From assembly GCF_026151205.1 (NCBI RefSeq), contig NC_087075.1:10090303-10154302 (forward strand): a DNA stretch of 64,000 bases, in the 5' to 3' direction. The position numbers and the translations under genes were made by a program. Each line of letters begins with the position of its first letter. Position 1 is the first letter of the stretch. The notes under the pieces were generated by a model. It worked only from the letters and a program-made list of their open reading frames with translations. It was not told the origin of the DNA and did not search any database. Of the stretch, positions 1-9,515 are shown one piece after another. The stretch is from Bolinopsis microptera. Taxonomy: Eukaryota; Ctenophora; Tentaculata; Lobata; Bolinopsidae.

Positions 1-1789
1 TCCTTTTAATAGGAAAGATGATGTTTTTTTTTATTATTAAATACTTTTCAAATTTTACAGAGTACAGCAATAGATGAATATAAAATAGAATCGTTCAAAA
101 TATCGCCCCCATCTGTAAAATATGATGGGCACCCAAACACGGTAAACACATAGTGAACTATGTCCGCAGTAACTTGGACCCATACATAGTAGCAAGCATT
201 TAATGTTTAATGCGGTTTTCAGCGAACCTTTTCGTCGTTGAACTTGAGAAGCATTTTCTTTTCGTTAGCACTACGGGACGAAAAACAGGACACCGGAGTT
301 GGAGATTGTTGACACGGAGAAGTCCAGCACGAACCTGGGTAACTTAAATCAGTCTTATGAGGTGGATTAATTTCGTTACTGAACAAATTTCGATATTTTA
401 AAGTCAGTAGTCGGTACCATCTTTTGCGGTTCGATTTTATAGTAGAATTCATAAGATTTGATATCAGAATCTTGCCATAATTCTGTTATACAGTGGACTG
501 AATGACAGTTAATTAACAAGCACGCATATTAGACGACCTGCATTAGTGCAAGATATCACGTGGACCGGTCACGTGCAAAGCATCTCAACTTCCGCACTAT
601 CTGGGTAGTTTGTACATGAGAACCCTCGTTACCATGGTTTCTACGCAACTTGTATTCGTTTACATAATTTGCACGTGGGCGGTCGTACATTATACATTAT
701 ACAGCAGAAATAATTCTTTGAATTATAGTATTGATGAGAGGTTCAGTTGGTCCTTACTGCTTCAAAGTCAAACACAATATAATCTACAGGCTTTAGTACT
801 TTATAATTATTACTCATGTACGAGTTCTAAATATCATGTAGCTTTATATATTATAGAATATTCGGTGCAACCATATTTTACTTTGAGCAAACAATTGTAC
901 CTATATATTCTCATCGTTGAGAGTAGTAGAATATTCTATATCACGTGCTCCGGAACTCCGTTATTATCCAACTTTTAACATAATATACATTTTAGAGGCA
1001 GCTTCTAATTTTAGCATGTTTGGAACATCATAAGAAGGGAAGCTTTGTAAGTAAGGGGTATTGTTTACTTTTACGCGATCGTGATATATAAGACCAACAA
1101 ATTAAGATTTAAAATATTTCTCACGGTAGCAAATATTTTGTAATGCGATGTAACTTCGCTTCCTTTTCATAACATAAAACCGCAGTACTAAACACAGCAT
1201 GAGCACTTATATCGACTCAGCCCTGCTCATTAATTATTAACACTAGCTGCAGGTATAGCTTATAATTACAAGAATGTTAGTTCACATGTCCATGTCCATC
1301 TAAACTTTAATGAAAAGGATTATTGCTAAATAAATGGCCCGCTTGTAACTGATTTTAAACAGACCTGGTATATAATTTTCCATTAAGTTCCTTTGATAGT
1401 AAGTCTAGCCAATCTTCGAGCAGTATCCGTGGCATCCGTACTAACGTCAACACACTCTTTCATAAAGTACAGTACTGGAACCAAATTTACGATCTGAAGA
1501 GTAAATATCACAATAATTTACAGAAATTATTTGAAACCTACTTGTCAGTTATATCAATTTACAATATATAGTAATCTGCTAGGGCTTTCCTAATATTGAT
1601 TATACGGTCCGGTTGAGTACACATTCTAAAACAATACCAGTTTAACGATATTTTAATTCAAATTCTACTCTATTCTTCTATTTCAGTCTGTTTCTAATAT
1701 GAGCATTGCTCCTCGAGGCTCGACCATCTCAAGTTTAATTGTTACCAATTTTAAACGAAAAGTGCTGCAGTCTTCAATCTAAAACTGAC
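1..1789. other. AT-rich region, no recognised gene except one weak exon candidate
   Basis: Reading both strands I find no recognisable protein family, RNA gene or clear mobile element here. A 122-codon plus-strand ORF at 610-978 is low-complexity, rich in Tyr, Leu and Ser, and resembles nothing I know. The only segment that looks possibly coding is on the minus strand at 228-378 and is listed separately. Confidence 0.5.
228..378 (-). CDS. Weak candidate internal exon, unknown protein
   Basis: On the minus strand a segment preceded by a CAG acceptor and followed by a GTTCGC donor is open in one frame. It reads as a Ser/Pro/Cys-containing peptide with YPGSCWTSPCQQSPTPVSC near its middle and a charged end (NEKKMLLKFNDEK). 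The donor is poor and no family is recognised. It may be an exon of the same minus-strand transcription unit as the candidates at 1790-2629, or chance. Confidence 0.2.
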
Positions 1790-1919
1790 CTGAACACTGA
1801 AGGCGGCAATGCTTGACATCTTGTTAGTATGAAGTATCCCTTCATCAGGTTCAGGAGAGGTGTGCGGGGATCTTTATTAGCAGGCTTTCCTGGACCACGA
1901 TTTAGCTGACAGGGTTCTC
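1790..1919 (-). CDS. Candidate internal exon, unknown protein
   Basis: Minus strand. A pyrimidine-rich acceptor (TTTTATTTTCTCAG) precedes 130 nt that are open in only one frame, and a GTCAGT donor follows. The peptide starts GEPCQLNRGPGKPANKD and continues through LLNLMKGYFILTRCQ to PPSVF. The composition is balanced, unlike the AT-rich flanks. The exon phase (needs one base from the previous exon, leaves two) does not join directly to the candidate at 2289-2362, so at least one exon would be missing or the gene is broken. No family is recognised. Confidence 0.35.
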
Positions 1920-2288
1920 CTGAGAAAATAAAATAGTCAACATGCGTTTTGCATTTATGTTTGCAACTGTCAGACAGCGACAGGATGCAAAAATATGAAC
2001 TTTCATAAATTAAATATAAAGAACAAAAGGTACCATGCAGCTGTAAAATTCAGTCAGTATATTTTTAAATGCCTTAATTGGTAATCAGAATCCAGACAAA
2101 AGATGGTGGCTTAATAAATACGTTACATAAACTTTATACCAAAAGCATAGACCGTACCTGACTCAATCGATTATTGGTATCGCCGTTTGCACCGTTTACT
2201 TAGGGAACAGAGGCGATAATACCAACCGGATAGCAGGTCAATGGCAGTTTTGTCAGATTTGTCAGAGAATTTGGCATGTCTCTAGTAC

Positions 2289-2362
2289 CTTTTGGTCTTC
2301 CCAAGATGCTCGATCATGGACATTCTTAAGAAGCTTGTCGATAATTTCAACACTAGGGTAAC
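2289..2362 (-). CDS. Candidate internal exon (GYPSVEIIDKLLKN...)
   Basis: Minus strand. A strong acceptor (GTGTTTGTTTCTAG) precedes a 74-nt segment ending at a GTACTAG donor. In the phase that uses one base from the previous exon it reads YPSVEIIDKLLKNVHDRASW and then EDQK, a helical, clearly protein-like stretch. A second frame is also open (VTLVLKLSTSF...), so the phase is not proven. It may belong with the exon candidate at 2560-2629. The function is unknown. Confidence 0.35.
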
Positions 2363-2559
2363 CTAGAAACAAACACAATTAACTCATAATAGTAAGAGGA
2401 CATAAATTAGACCATGCAGTACGATGTTAACACTGCGATGTTAACACTGGACGGTTACATAGCGAATGTAGTTGATTAGAATTCCTGCAATTCAAGCAGT
2501 TATTCGCATACAAAATCTTTGAAAAGCGAAGCGGGATATGTACAGGAATCTTAACTTAC

Positions 2560-2629
2560 TTTTTGTTTGGTTGCCACCTCTTGGCAAAGAATGCAGTTAT
2601 CTAGCGTAAAGTTGACCCGAGAAACGTTT
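2560..2629 (-). CDS. Candidate exon with DNCILCQ motif
   Basis: Minus strand, 70 nt between a TAAATAG acceptor and a good GTAAGT donor, open in a single frame. The peptide contains VNFTLDNCILCQEVATKQK. From memory, a Cys-x2-Cys context like CILCQ marks a multicopy family of uncharacterised invertebrate proteins with an N-terminal zinc-binding stretch; that link is an inference from a very short match. The left edge of the tandem duplication at 2645-3790 starts just upstream of this exon. Confidence 0.35.
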
Positions 2630-2786
2630 CTATTTAGACAAGTTTATAGCAATCTGAAAGTGAGGACGGTTAGATTAAATTAACAGATTACGACAGTAAA
2701 AAGTAAGTTCGAATTTCTAACAATTTTTTTGTGCACAAATATTCATGGCATGAGAGTATTAAAGTTGTACAAAAGAGCACACATAC

Positions 2787-2843
2787 CGTACGATTGCAGT
2801 TCACGAATGGACAATGTGAAAAATCTTTATTTATCGGGCATCC
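2787..2843 (-). CDS. Candidate 19-codon Cys-rich exon, copy 1
   Basis: Minus strand, exactly 57 nt between a GCGTTCCCACAG acceptor and a GTATGT donor, in phase 0 at both ends. The peptide is GCPINKDFSHCPFVNCNRT, with three cysteines spaced C-x8-C-x4-C. The same exon with both splice sites recurs 572 bp away in the second tandem unit. A symmetric exon like this can be duplicated without breaking a reading frame. It looks like part of a secreted or extracellular Cys-rich protein. No family can be assigned from 19 residues. Confidence 0.4.
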
Positions 2844-3358
2844 CTGTGGGAACGCAGAGCGGGCCTACACACGCTTTGAGTTAAGTCTCCATTCATTCCA
2901 ATAATATAGTACAGTATGGCAGCGAAACAAAGTTGGCAACAATATGATCGTAAGGGTCTTAGATAGTACTACCATATTCCGTTGCGAAATCGTGAACAAA
3001 CAGACCGGTCCAATTTCAACCACAAACGGAACACTACAAGGAATAGAACATAGATTAAACATTACAACAATAACCCTTGGTAACGTAACGCTTGCGGAGG
3101 AATTCAAATATCAAAAAAATAGAATTTATTTTTTGAGCCGCGCATTATTTGACAATTTTTATGTTTATTTACCAATTATATTATATATATATTATTTGGA
3201 CAAGATTATAGTAATCTGAAAGTGAGGACGGTTAGATTAAATTAACAGATTACGAAAGTAAAAAGTAAGATAGATTAAATTCGAATTTCTAACAATTTTT
3301 TATGCACAAATATTCATGGCATGCGAGTATAAAAGTTGTACAAAAAGAGCACACGTAC

Positions 3359-3415
3359 CTTTTGATTGCAGTTCACGAATGAACAATGTGAGAAATCTTT
3401 ATCTATCGGGCATCC
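3359..3415 (-). CDS. Candidate 19-codon Cys-rich exon, copy 2
   Basis: Minus strand duplicate of the 2787-2843 exon, again 57 nt, with a GTTCCCCAG acceptor and a GTACGT donor. The peptide is GCPIDKDFSHCSFVNCNQK: four differences from copy 1, all cysteines kept, no indel. Conservation of frame, cysteines and both splice sites in two diverged units is the main argument that this is, or was, coding. Confidence 0.4.
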
Positions 3416-3790
3416 CTGGGGAACGCAGGGCGGGCCTACACCCCACACACTTCGAGTTCAAGTCTTCCTCCACAGCATTCCAATAATATGGTACAGTAGA
3501 ATGATCCCAGGGGTGAAGCAAAATAGGGAGTGGCAGCGCGACAAAGTTGGCAACAATATGATCGTAAGGGTCTTAGCTAATACTACCATATTCCGTTGCG
3601 AAATCGTTGTGAACAAACAAACCGATCCGATTCCAACCACAAACGGAACTCTACAAGCAACATAGATTTAGAGTTCCTACAATTACCCATAGAAACGTAA
3701 CGCTTGCGGAGATATTCAAATATTAAAAATGTACAGCATTTAGTGTTTTGAGCCGCGCATTTTTGAACTTTTGTCGTGTTTATTTACACA

Positions 3791-4623
3791 ATTATTTGGC
3801 GAATGTAATTACAAATCTAAATATCGAAAATATGAGATTCCAGATTCTTAATTTCAAAATTTATGTTTCTTCATACTTAAATAGGTACGTGGCACTAATA
3901 TTTGTCATTTATTTTGCACGATACGTGCTTTTAAATTTTAATAAGTGTAATGAAACTATAAATTTACTTTATCATTTATATATTATGATTTTGGCCTAAT
4001 AACTTGGTGAATTAAAACTTTGTGATCGCAATGGATATTTGAAGTTTATTTGTGATATCATTATTTCTGCCGCAACATTGTGATTTTTAATAAAAATTAT
4101 CAATAACTAGAACTTACAACATATAAAGACGCGCGCGATAAAAATACAAAGTTATTATGAATAATTTATATATAAACAGTTTTTTCAATTAGTAATTTAC
4201 AATGGAAAAGGTTGTTATATATTAAAATAAAAATAAAAGCGACCAAATGAATCAACTTCAACACGGGAAAAAAAAGTGATGTACATTTTACAATGTGTTT
4301 TAAATACAAGTAATCGTATTACTTATATTTTGCATTATATAACGGCATAGTCATACTAATTTATTATATATATAAAAAACAGCAATTGCACATCAAAATT
4401 CCCATCAAATGTCAAAAATTAGAAATTTAATGCAGTATAAATATTAACAATAGTTATATGCATGGTTGATGTTGAACTAAACTGTGCAAAAGCTGCGCGC
4501 GCAATGCAAACTACAAGCGTTTAGTTGCAAATCAAGGTCTACCGAACTTTGTAGGGCGCGAAACGTTTTTATCTTGACGTGTTTGCGCGTCCTGAGTAAT
4601 CAGCTCGCGGTGGGTGTGACCTT
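3791..4623. other. AT-rich spacer without recognised features
   Basis: Very AT-rich, with short purine/pyrimidine runs and no ORF of note. I see no RNA gene or mobile element ends. Confidence 0.5.
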
Positions 4624-4824
4624 GTCATACGTTGTATGACTATGACCCGCCGCGCGCACGAAGTGCGCGGCTCCCCCTGTATCGTCGAAGACGAATATAG
4701 TGAAGCGACAGTGGGGGTCACCACGTGATACAATTGTGACCCCCATTGTCGTTTCACTATAGTGTAAACCCTGTAGATCGGAGTTTCTACTAGATCGTGC
4801 GCGGCAGGGCATATAACGTATGAC
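4624..4824. repeat. Foldback (palindromic) miniature element, about 200 bp
   Basis: Bounded by the near-palindrome GTCATACGTTGTATGAC on the left and an inverted relative ending ACGTATGAC on the right. Inside, an arm with TAGTGAAGCGAC-GTGGGGGTCAC is followed after a short loop by its inverse (GTGACCCCCA-GTCGTTTCACTA). A GC-rich CGCGCGCACGAAGTGCGCG hairpin is also present. A half copy lies at 7665-7767. Related fragments lie at 8281-8330 and at 35337-35400, the latter directly flanking the hAT-type element. It is probably a non-autonomous foldback transposon; no superfamily can be named. Confidence 0.7.
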
Positions 4825-5782
4825 TAGGGGGTGCAGGATAAAAATAAACTTGCTCGGATTATCAACATTTTTGTACTATTGTTTTCTAGAGATTGTGAAA
4901 ATTTTCATAGTACCATGAAATTTGTCATATCTTTTTTGGAATGATCAGTGAGTTTCGCCTAGGTGCCATATTTGATGGTGCGCGGCCTTTGGCGTAAAAG
5001 AATGAAGAAGGTGTAAACAGTAAAAGTCTCGTAATTTGACGAAATTCGTTGATTTTTGTTGTATTATTCTGTCATATCTTCAGTTCCTTGAATGAGATCA
5101 TTCTGAAAATTTGTGACAACCTTCCAATGGCAATAGGGCTTTCACATCTTTCCGAAAAATTTGGTGGATATCTAAGTTGATATAGTTAATAGTGATGAAA
5201 ATGGGGCAAAATACAGCAAAATACGCCGCTGTTAGCTGTTATATCAATATGACATAAAACTTTGATGGTTGGATATGCTTTACATTTTTCGGACATTTTC
5301 CTTGTAGATTTATAATTAAGCTAACCAATTGTTGTTAAAATTGGATCAAAGGAAGGTTACTCAATGCGCATTTGTTTCAAGAATTTTGTGCTGGCCGAAA
5401 TTAGTGACTAGATGTTTTGAAAGAGCATTAAAATGATTCGTATTTTGTAAAAAGTTAAAGCAATGATGTTTACTTAGAAGACTTGATTAAAATTTTAATG
5501 CGTTTTTGGGTAAAGCTGTGCGCGAGGCAAGCTGTATTCTCCATACTCCTCTTAAAATAACGAGATTTTAACCTTCTAGTCAGAAAAATCGATCATCGAA
5601 TTTTTTAACGGGTGATACTCGTAAAATATCTGTTCCATATATTGGACCGTCGACGAGTCCAACTCGGCGCGCGTCCTGGTAGGTTGTAAACCTACAACAA
5701 ATTTTGTGCTGGCCGAAATTAGCGCTAAAAAACCATCCTACAGTCGGCACGCGCGGCTCACTGTCGATGGCGCACTACCTAG
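4825..5782 (+). repeat. Dispersed repeat family A, copy 1 (about 0.96 kb)
   Basis: Starts TAGGGGGTGC...ATAAAAATAAACTTGCTCGG and includes TTTCGCCTAGGTGCCATATTTGATGG. It ends with GTGCTGGCCGAAATTAG followed by a GTCGATGGCGCACTACCT terminus. Two other copies share both ends: 6269-6877 (same orientation) and 8652-9247 (inverted). No ORF is conserved, so it is a non-autonomous element. A two-hairpin module (5645-5697) is inserted near the right end and is absent from that place in the other copies. Confidence 0.75.
5645..5697 (+). other. Two-hairpin module (GACGAGTCC / CCTGGTAGG), copy 1
   Basis: The segment holds two short perfect hairpins, CGAGT-CCA-ACTCG and GTAGGTT-GTA-AACCTAC, joined by a GC-rich linker GCGCGCGTCCTG. 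Related copies lie at 7123-7174 (inverted), 7519-7569 and 9259-9311. The upstream flank GGGTGATACTCGTAAAATAT is shared with 7490, and in part with 7857. Pieces such as GACGAGTCC and GCGTCCTGGTA resemble stems of hammerhead ribozymes, but the CUGANGA and GAAA core is incomplete, so no ribozyme is called. Confidence 0.5.
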
Positions 5783-6268
5783 TATGACAATATTTATAAA
5801 CTGTTCATGCTGTCAGTTGACTGATATTTTGTATTTGCCTGCAAAACCGTTTAAATCATTTTAAGTTGTTCTATACTTATAGTTAGGCAAAACTTGTCTC
5901 AATCACACGTCGTGACCCTCATCGCCATTTTATCTACATTTGATTTAGTATATAATAGTAATAGTATCGGGGCGATCGAAAGCCACGATCACGATATTAT
6001 TATTACAGCTGCGCACTCGTGCGCTGCGCGTTGGGCCTACAATGTGAGGCAAGTTTTAACCCTATTATAATATTATATGTTAGGGGTTTTTAGGAATCAG
6101 CACCCAAAAAAACGTTGAATGATGCAACTTTGGAACTTTCACATGCTCAGGGCCCGGCCGTTTGTAAAAAACTCAACATTCTTGGCAAAAGATGATCAAT
6201 GCAGTATCAATGATTATTATTATTAATGCATGGGATCGGCAATCTTATCACTTATAGTCACTTTCTAT
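5783..6268. other. Spacer between dispersed repeats
   Basis: AT-rich sequence with one GC-rich short palindrome near 6008-6030 (GCGCACTCGTGCGCTGCGCG) that resembles the hairpin of the 4624-4824 foldback family. No gene is seen. Confidence 0.4.
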
Positions 6269-6877
6269 TAGGGGGTACGGTGCACGATAAAAATAAACTT
6301 GCTCGGATTTTCAAAATGTTTGTACCATTGCTTTCTAGAGATTGTGAGAATTTTCACACTAGTACCAAATTTGTCATAACTTTTTGGAATGATCAGTGAG
6401 TTTCGCCTAGGTACCATATTTGATGGTGCGCGGCTTTTGGAGTAAAATTAGGTGTAAAATAAAGTCGCGTAATTTGACGAAATTCGTAAATTTTTGTCGT
6501 ATTATTTTGTCATATCTTCGGTTCCTAAACATGAATCATGCTGAAAATTTGTCAGAACCTTCCAATCATACTTAACTACCGAACCTAATTTAGTTGGGAG
6601 AGATTGGCCTTGATTAAGAAGTCTAAAAATGACAAAATAGGTATAAATCCGTTAATAACTCAAATTCTGACCTTCGAAATTGCTCAAACTAATTTAGGTT
6701 CAGTAGGAAATAGGTGTTTACGTAAGCTGACCAAATTTCAACTAAATTGTTATATGGGAAGTATTATAATTTTTTGATTGTTTCTGAAATAATGTGCTGG
6801 CCGAAATAAGAGCTAAATGAGTAAAAACGATTCAATGGTCAGCGCGCGTGTCTTACGGTCGATGGCGCACTGCCTAT
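6269..6877 (+). repeat. Dispersed repeat family A, copy 2 (about 0.61 kb)
   Basis: Same termini as the copy at 4825-5782 (TAGGGGGTAC...AAACTTGCTCGG on the left; GCTGGCCGAAAT...GATGGCGCACTGCCT on the right) with a different, shorter middle. Just downstream, at 6925-6965, AAAATTCCAAACAAGGGATA occurs twice in tandem. Confidence 0.75.
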
Positions 6878-7122
6878 ATCTATTTCTAAGCGACGTTAAA
6901 TTTAATGTCATTATTAATTAAAAATTCCAAACAAGGGATAATAAAATTCCAAACAAGGGATAATATAGTTGAATACAACGCCCAAGTCACAAGTTTAATC
7001 TTTCCCTATTTCATTCCATATTTTAATTAATTTGAAAATAAACGTATGGGTTTCCAATTCTGTAGTCAGTGGTGAAGTTGGATAACGTTGCTTTGTGCTT
7101 GTTATAATTTAACTGGATGACG

Positions 7123-7174
7123 TTGTAGGTTTACAACCTACCAGGATGCGCGCCGATTTGACCCGTCGACGGTC
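7123..7174 (-). other. Two-hairpin module, copy 2 (inverted)
   Basis: Reverse complement of the 5645-5697 module. The AACCTAC hairpin is intact and the CGAGT hairpin carries changes (GGGTCAAATCGG). It is followed on the plus strand by the inverse of the CGTAAAATATCTGTTCC flank, so the repeated unit extends beyond the hairpins. Confidence 0.5.
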
Positions 7175-7518
7175 CAATATATGGAACAGATATTTTACGT
7201 TAAGGATGAAGGGAAATTTAAAAATTTGTGATTCGCGCATGCAGTATGGTGGTCTATCTCTGAAATTAAAATAAATATCGACCTCCGGTTTCACTTTCAG
7301 CAAAATGTTTGTCTCGTGAAATAAAACTAAAGTTAGCTTCCAATAGCAAAATGTGGGACAACGTAAGCAGTAAGTTTTGAGTTATCCCAAAAAGTCTTAT
7401 TTTGGGCCGAATAAAAGTTCACAACTTCAAACTGTAACTTTGCAGATTCCTGTCCTCTGATTGGCTGAATTGTGTCACGTGCAGCTTAAACGGGTGATAC
7501 TCGTAAAATATCTGTTCC

Positions 7519-7767
7519 ACCGTCACGAGTCCAACTCGGCGCGCGTCCTGGTAGGTTGTAAATCTACAAGTGCAGCTTGGACAATGGAATGCGTCACGCG
7601 AGCTCAAACCTCGGCTGTTAAAAAGCACATAACCTCTAGCGAGCCCGCCAGCCGGTATTATTTTGTATCACGTGGTGACCCCCACGGTCGCTTCACTATA
7701 GTGTAGAGTTTCGACGATACAGGGGGAGCCGCGCACTCGTGCGCGGCGGGTCATACAACGTATGACA
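7519..7767 (+). repeat. Two-hairpin module copy 3 plus half copy of the foldback element
   Basis: 7519-7569 carries the two-hairpin module with a 3-bp deletion (ACCGTCACGAGTCC) and one change in the second hairpin. From about 7665 to 7767 lies one arm of the 4624-4824 foldback element: CACGTGGTGACCCCCA, GCTTCACTATAGTGT, then the GCGCGGCGGGTCATACAACG terminus. The two families therefore co-occur here for the second time. Confidence 0.6.
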
Positions 7768-7901
7768 AGTATTATTTACAGCCGGTCAATAGTAAGGTTT
7801 TTGAAGAATGAACGTAGTATATATAGAGTCAATGACAATAATTAACAATAACGGGTGATACCCGTAAAATATTTGTTCCAAATATTATTATTAGACCGAC
7901 T

Positions 7902-7984
7902 TTTACCTGGGGACCTCAGCTCAGGCTATTATGGTCATAAACATAGAAATTCGGCGGAATGACAGGCTGAGCGCGGCCCAGTAA
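7902..7984 (+). mobile_element. Miniature TTACCTGGG...CCCAGTAA element, about 83 bp
   Basis: Short element with imperfect inverted ends TTACCTGGGG and GGCCCAGTAA and a conserved core TTCGGCGGAATGACAGGCTG. Other copies: 25836-25923, 35552-35636, an internally deleted 9461-9515, and a right half at 8592-8645. Two copies have perfect 8-bp target duplications, which suggests mobilisation by a hAT-type transposase. At this copy no duplication is visible. Confidence 0.7.
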
Positions 7985-8030
7985 GAGGTGCAGTGACTTT
8001 GAGCAGGATACTCGCATGATCGCTCGATTT

Positions 8031-8283
8031 TACAATCAACAATCCTTGACCGATTTGGTCACGTGACAGGCTAGTAAAATACGAATTCGATTGTTTAGGG
8101 CTCAGGTTAGGGTCAGGGTTGTGATAATATATATAAGGGTTATGGTTAGCTTCGGGGTTATGGTTAGGGTTAGGGCCGGGTTGGGATAAGGGTTTATGTA
8201 AAACCGTTTTGTACGGCTGCAAAACCATAAAAACCAAATGCCAAAGTCACGTGAAATTTTTGGGCGAGCGAATTAGTAAAAGC
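8031..8283 (-). repeat. Dispersed repeat with internal telomere-like CCCTAA runs, copy 1
   Basis: Read on the minus strand it begins CTAATTCGCTCGCCC, continues GACTTTGGTTTTTATGGTTT (here altered), then runs of CCCTAACC/ACCATAACC, and ends near a CCTGTCACGTGACC box. Copies lie at 24397-24695, 25370-25660 and a diverged one at 40118-40390. The telomere-like hexamers are degenerate and lie inside the repeat, so this is a dispersed element and not a chromosome end. Confidence 0.7.
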
Positions 8284-8591
8284 CATCCTTGACATACGTT
8301 GCATGCCACTTTTCGCGCGCGAAGCGCGCGCCGCCGATCTCTGATATTGGATACGAAACATGTATCAATACAATCCAATAATCAAATTTTACAATCTAAC
8401 TCAGCGCGCGGCTCCTGTAGCGTATACGTCACTTTTCTCTGATTGGTAGTTAGCGTGCACGTGTTTTTTTCTGAGGCTACAATTGGTTCTTAACGATCAC
8501 GTGAATGCTGCAGGTCACGCGCACACCAACTTCTAATGCATAATGAGCACTCGCACTTTTTTTCAGTGCGATGGAGATCTTATTTCACTCA

Positions 8592-8645
8592 GCCCGAATA
8601 GAGATTCGGCGGAATGATAGGCTGAGCGCGGCCCGGCCCAGTAAG
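8592..8645 (+). repeat. Right-half fragment of the TTACCTGGG miniature element
   Basis: GAGATTCGGCGGAATGATAGG followed by GCGGCCCGGCCCAGTAAG matches the right half of the 7902-7984 element. The left end is missing. Confidence 0.6.
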
Positions 8646-8651
8646 CAGTAA

Positions 8652-9247
8652 TAGGTAGTGCGCCATCGACAGTGAGCCGCGCGTGCCGACTGTAGGAAGG
8701 TTTTTTAGCGCTAATTTCGGCCAGCACAATTTTCTTCAAACAAATAGATATTAAGTATCCTTCCCGACCGCCGATTGCAACAAAAATTGGTAAGCTTACT
8801 TATAGACTTACAAAGAAGGTGTCCGAAAAGTTTAAAGCATATCAAACCATCAAACATTATGTTACAGCTAAAAGCAACGTATTTTGCCCCATTTTGATCA
8901 CTATATTAACTCCGATATCCACCAAATTTTTCGGACAGTTGTGAAAGCCCTATTGGAAGGTCGTCGACAATTTTCAGAATGATCTCATTCAAGGAACTGA
9001 AGATATATCCAAATAATACGACAAAAATCAACGAATTTGGTCAAAATTGGTCAAATTACGCGACTTTTACAGCTAATTTTGCTCCAAAAGCCGCGCACCA
9101 TCAAATATGGCACCTAGGCGAAACTCACTAATCTTTCCAAAAAGGTATAAAAAATTTGGTATTGTGAAAATTCTCACAGTCTCTAGAAAACAATGGTACA
9201 AAAATTTTAAAAATCCGAGCAAGTTTATTTTTATGGTGCACCCCCTA
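8652..9247 (-). repeat. Dispersed repeat family A, copy 3 (inverted)
   Basis: Reverse complement of the family at 4825-5782. It starts TAGGTAGTGCGCCATCGACA, has TTTCGGCCAGCACAA and ATATGGCACCTAGGCGAAAC inside, and ends GAGCAAGTTTATTTTTATGG...CACCCCCTA. ORFs at 9073-9276 and 9107-9328 fall within it and are not conserved between copies. Confidence 0.75.
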
Positions 9248-9258
9248 GCAGTAAGACC

Positions 9259-9311
9259 GACCGTCGACGAGTCCAACTCGGTGCGCTTCTTGGTAGGTTA
9301 TAAACCTACAA
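9259..9311 (+). other. Two-hairpin module, copy 4
   Basis: GACCGTCGACGAGTCCAACT followed by GGTGCGCTTCTTGGTAGG and TAAACCTAC. It has a few changes relative to the 5645-5697 copy, with both hairpins still formable. It sits about 10 bp from the terminus of repeat family A, as if the module tends to insert near that end. Confidence 0.5.
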
Positions 9312-9460
9312 GGTCAATGACAAAGTGACATGCAAATACATTTGTTGTTTTTTAGTAAAATAAAAAGGTAAAAGTTGCTCTTTAAAAATAACGATCAATC
9401 AGGCTTTTTAAAATACCGCGCCAATAAGTTAAATTTTTTACTACAAGTACATGACTAAAA

Positions 9461-9515
9461 CTTACCTGGGGAGATTCGGTGGAATGACAGGCTGAGCGCG
9501 GCCTAGTATGAGTAA
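9461..9515 (+). mobile_element. Internally deleted TTACCTGGG miniature element, 55 bp
   Basis: CTTACCTGGGG is joined directly to GATTCGGTGGAATGACAGG and ends GGCCTAGTATGAGTAA. It is flanked by GACTAAAA on both sides (9453-9460 and 9516-9523), a perfect 8-bp target duplication. At 55 bp it would be one of the smallest transposed units one could expect. The duplicated flank shows it moved as a unit. Confidence 0.7.

Larger units (their letters stand above)
2645..3790. repeat. Tandem duplication, two units of about 0.57 kb
   Basis: Unit 1 runs from about 2645 to 3208 and unit 2 from about 3209 to 3790. Both begin with the same AATCTGAAAGTGAGGACGG block. Both carry a TTCACGAATG-CAATGTG block, a block around ATGATCGTAAGGGTCTTAG, and a GAGCCGCGCAT block near the end. 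They differ by scattered substitutions and small indels, so the duplication is old. Plus-strand ORFs at 2944-3219 and 3366-3665 lie in the repeat, but the better coding signals are on the minus strand (the 57-nt exons listed separately). Confidence 0.85.

Noticed and set aside
610..978. 122-codon plus-strand ORF
   Set aside because: Low-complexity composition, no motif, no splice or promoter context; likely chance in AT-rich DNA.
2944..3665. Plus-strand ORFs resembling an Ig-like strand (FRCEI..., LNITTITLGNV)
   Set aside because: The resemblance is a few residues, the two tandem copies do not keep a common plus-strand frame, and minus-strand splice sites are better conserved.
5645..5697. 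Hammerhead ribozyme
   Set aside because: Stem-like phrases are present but the CUGANGA and GAAA core is not complete in any of the four copies here.
8100..8200. Telomere or subtelomere
   Set aside because: Hexamers are few and degenerate, and are embedded in a dispersed repeat that recurs at 24.4, 25.4 and 40.1 kb.
9073..9328. Overlapping ORFs on both strands
   Set aside because: They lie within dispersed repeat family A and are not preserved in its other copies.
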